A DNA stretch of 64,000 nucleotides from Cryobacterium suzukii (GTDB lineage: Bacteria; Actinomycetota; Actinomycetes; Actinomycetales; Microbacteriaceae): positions 62,001-126,000 of the forward strand of contig NZ_SOHJ01000003.1 in the NCBI RefSeq assembly GCF_004403185.1, written 5' to 3'. The translations under genes were made by a program, and so were the position numbers. Each line of letters starts with the position of its first letter. The first letter of the stretch is position 1. Under the pieces are notes generated by a model. That model was not told where the DNA came from, searched no databases, and saw nothing but the letters and a program-made list of their open reading frames with translations. Positions 62,286-64,000 of this stretch are shown here, piece by piece.

Positions 62286-64000
62286 ATGAGCACGTTCGAC
62301 GGTCAAGGAAACATGCGCAGAACGAGAAGCACAACCGGGATGCGAGGTAGTCCACCTTTTCAGGACGGTGGAAAACCGCGGAGAGTCTTCGGCAAGCCCA
62401 TGCGCGTAGTAGCAGCCGGCATGGCTGCGGTGCTCTACGCCGGACTCGGACTGACGGCCGCACTGCCGGCCCAGGCGGCCATCGCCGCGGTCGGCCAGGG
62501 GTTCGCAGTCACCACAAGCGACCTCGCCTACATTCTTAAGCAGATCAAGATCGCTGAAGCCCACGTTGCGAACACCACCTCGGCCACCGGCCCGTGTGGC
62601 GCGCTCGTCGGAACCGGCCCCAACCAAATCGCCAGCCCGCTGCTCTCGCTCGGACTGCGCACGGTCGACGGATCCTGCAATAATCTGCAGCCCGGTCAGG
62701 ACCAGTTCGGCGCCGCCGACCAGATCTTCCCGCGCCTCACGACACCGGTGTTTTCACAAGCGGAGGTCACGCCCTCCGGATTCGGACCGCCGAACCAGAC
62801 CTCCTACGCCCAGAAAAAGGGCCTGGTCTTCGACAGTGAGCCGCGCACGGTCAGCAACCTGATCGTCGACCAGACGTCGACCAATCCGGCCGCCATCGCC
62901 GCAGCCGGAAACCCGGTGCGCACCCAGGGCAATGAGGGCGTCGTAGCGTGCACCACCGACCCGAGCCCGACCGTGCCGGCTGGTGTTCCCGCCGGCTGTA
63001 TCCCCTCCAACCAGACGTTGTTCATGCCGAACGTGACGACCGACGTCGGCCTCTCGCCGCCGTACAACTCGATGTTCACCCTGTTCGGTCAGTTCTTCGA
63101 CCACGGGATCGACCAGACGGTCAAGGGCGGTGGCACGGTTTTCGTGCCGCTCAAGGCTGATGACCCGCTGCGCGTCTCCGGTCCTGACGGGATCGCCGGC
63201 AACGGTGACGAGGTTCCCGCCAACCAGGCCTTCATGGTGCTGACCCGTGCGAAGAACCAGCCAGGACCCGATGGCGTCGCCGGCAACAACCCGGCGACCC
63301 CCGCCGACGAGAGCGCCGACGACGTTCAAGATGCCCTCAACACGGACTCCCCGTGGGTCGACCAGAGCCAGACCTACGCCTCGCACGCCTCGCACCAGGT
63401 GTTCCTGCGCGAGTACGTGACCGAGGGTGGCAGGCCGGTCGCCACCGGCAAGCTCATCGGCGGCCCGACCGGACCCACCGCGGGCGGCATGGCAACCTGG
63501 GCCACGACCAAGGCGCAGGCCGCAAACGTGCTCGGACTCCTGCTGGCTGACAAGGATGTTCTCAACATCCCGATGTTGGCAGTGGATGCTTACGGCAAGT
63601 TCATCCCCGGACCAGCGCGCGGCATGGCACAGTACGCCACCGCGACGGGCCTGGTCGAGGGCGACACGGCGAACCCCGTGCCCGTTCCGAGCGACGTGCT
63701 CTACTTCAACACGCCGTTCCTGACCGATATCGCGCACAACGCGGAGCCGAAGTCCGGACTCACGCCAGACGGTAACGCCACGGCATCTGCTGACTTCGCC
63801 AGCCAGCCGTCCGGCACCTACGACGATGAGATGCTCAATGCTCACTTCATCGCCGGTGACGGTCGCGTCAACGAGAACATTGGCCTGACCGCCATTCACC
63901 AGGTGTTCCACTCGGAGCATGACCGTCTGGTCGATGACATCAAGAACACCCTGACCAACGACACCTCCGCCAAGGGCGCTGCGGCGCTGACCGAGTGGAA
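62286..64000 (+). CDS. Animal-type haem peroxidase family protein, 3' end outside the window
   Basis: The frame stays open from the ATG at 62286 to the window end (571 codons), so the gene is only partial here. A basic N-terminus, a hydrophobic stretch at about 40-66 ending LPAQA (signal peptide) and a mature region rich in Gly/Asp/Asn follow. The distal-haem motif FGQFFDHGID with His273 and the segment IHQVFHSEHDRLVDDI near 537-552 place it in the animal haem peroxidase (XPO) superfamily. In mammalian enzymes the second segment reads REHNR; here Ser543 stands at the Arg position. The proximal His lies beyond the window. AGGTG precedes the ATG. It is divergent from the TetR gene. Confidence 0.88.
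   Translation, partial: MSTFDGQGNMRRTRSTTGMRGSPPFQDGGKPRRVFGKPMRVVAAGMAAVLYAGLGLTAALPAQAAIAAVGQGFAVTTSDLAYILKQIKIAEAHVANTTSATGPCGALVGTGPNQIASPLLSLGLRTVDGSCNNLQPGQDQFGAADQIFPRLTTPVFSQAEVTPSGFGPPNQTSYAQKKGLVFDSEPRTVSNLIVDQTSTNPAAIAAAGNPVRTQGNEGVVACTTDPSPTVPAGVPAGCIPSNQTLFMPNVTTDVGLSPPYNSMFTLFGQFFDHGIDQTVKGGGTVFVPLKADDPLRVSGPDGIAGNGDEVPANQAFMVLTRAKNQPGPDGVAGNNPATPADESADDVQDALNTDSPWVDQSQTYASHASHQVFLREYVTEGGRPVATGKLIGGPTGPTAGGMATWATTKAQAANVLGLLLADKDVLNIPMLAVDAYGKFIPGPARGMAQYATATGLVEGDTANPVPVPSDVLYFNTPFLTDIAHNAEPKSGLTPDGNATASADFASQPSGTYDDEMLNAHFIAGDGRVNENIGLTAIHQVFHSEHDRLVDDIKNTLTNDTSAKGAAALTEW

Overview
The window is a stretch of a high-GC Gram-positive chromosome centred on the replication origin. 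Gene order runs dnaB, rplI-rpsR-ssb-rpsF, pcnA, a DUF6049 gene, murJ, trxB, trxA, parB-parA-rsmG-jag-yidC-yidD-rnpA-rpmH, dnaA, dnaN, recF, dciA, gyrB, gyrA, a DUF3566 gene, tRNA-Ile, tRNA-Ala, ppiA, crgA, pabA, pknB, pknA, pbpA, rodA, pstP, fhaB, fhaA, tRNA-Leu. This is the conserved actinobacterial origin region, the same backbone as in Mycobacterium tuberculosis. An aminotransferase plus ddl between trxA and parB, and a class E sortase before pabA, suggest the family Microbacteriaceae. The genus cannot be fixed by reading alone.

Layout. From 0.1 to 9.3 kb most genes are on the minus strand: a small membrane protein, dnaB, the S6-SSB-S18-L9 operon, and a sugar-type ABC importer (binding protein and two permeases, no ATPase) whose genes run on directly from the CCA-adding enzyme gene. 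From 9.3 to 17.2 kb genes are on the plus strand: envelope and redox genes. From 17.2 to 22.7 kb they are on the minus strand: a cluster of four parS sites, parB/parA and the ribosome/RNase P/membrane-insertion block ending at rpmH. The origin lies at about 24.7-25.05 kb between dnaA and dnaN, with DnaA boxes, a paired direct repeat and an AT-rich inverted repeat. Genes then run rightwards through gyrase to two tRNAs at 33.3 kb.

From 33.7 to 46.8 kb come small membrane and secretion genes (rhomboid protease, CrgA, sortase, PabA), then the pknB-pknA-pbpA-rodA-pstP-fhaB-fhaA block. That block combines Ser/Thr kinases, their phosphatase and phospho-readers with the elongation peptidoglycan polymerase pair. 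tRNA-Leu at 47.1 kb closes the conserved core.

From 47.3 kb the content is accessory: a secreted trypsin-like protease with a small lipoprotein beside a 1.2 kb stretch with no convincing gene, an orphan cytochrome b, an EI24 membrane protein, a divergent lipoprotein/Cys-rich protein pair, a 14-TM drug exporter, a UvrA2-type ABC protein, a TetR-acyl-CoA dehydrogenase-acyl-CoA synthetase cluster, and the 5' part of a large animal-type haem peroxidase cut off by the window end.

The most interesting unexplained signals are these: a 9-mer (A-R-CGGATGC) that recurs far more often than chance in all reading frames and in intergenic DNA; DnaA boxes outside oriC, upstream of dnaB and in a convergent gap at 35.8 kb; a parS site containing the parA start codon and another inside dciA; a long Ala-rich tail on ribosomal protein S6; stacked, mutually exclusive palindromes at 37.9 kb; and -10 boxes placed to give leaderless mRNAs. 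I see no clear evidence for a wholly new multi-gene system, CRISPR array, insertion sequence or prophage.
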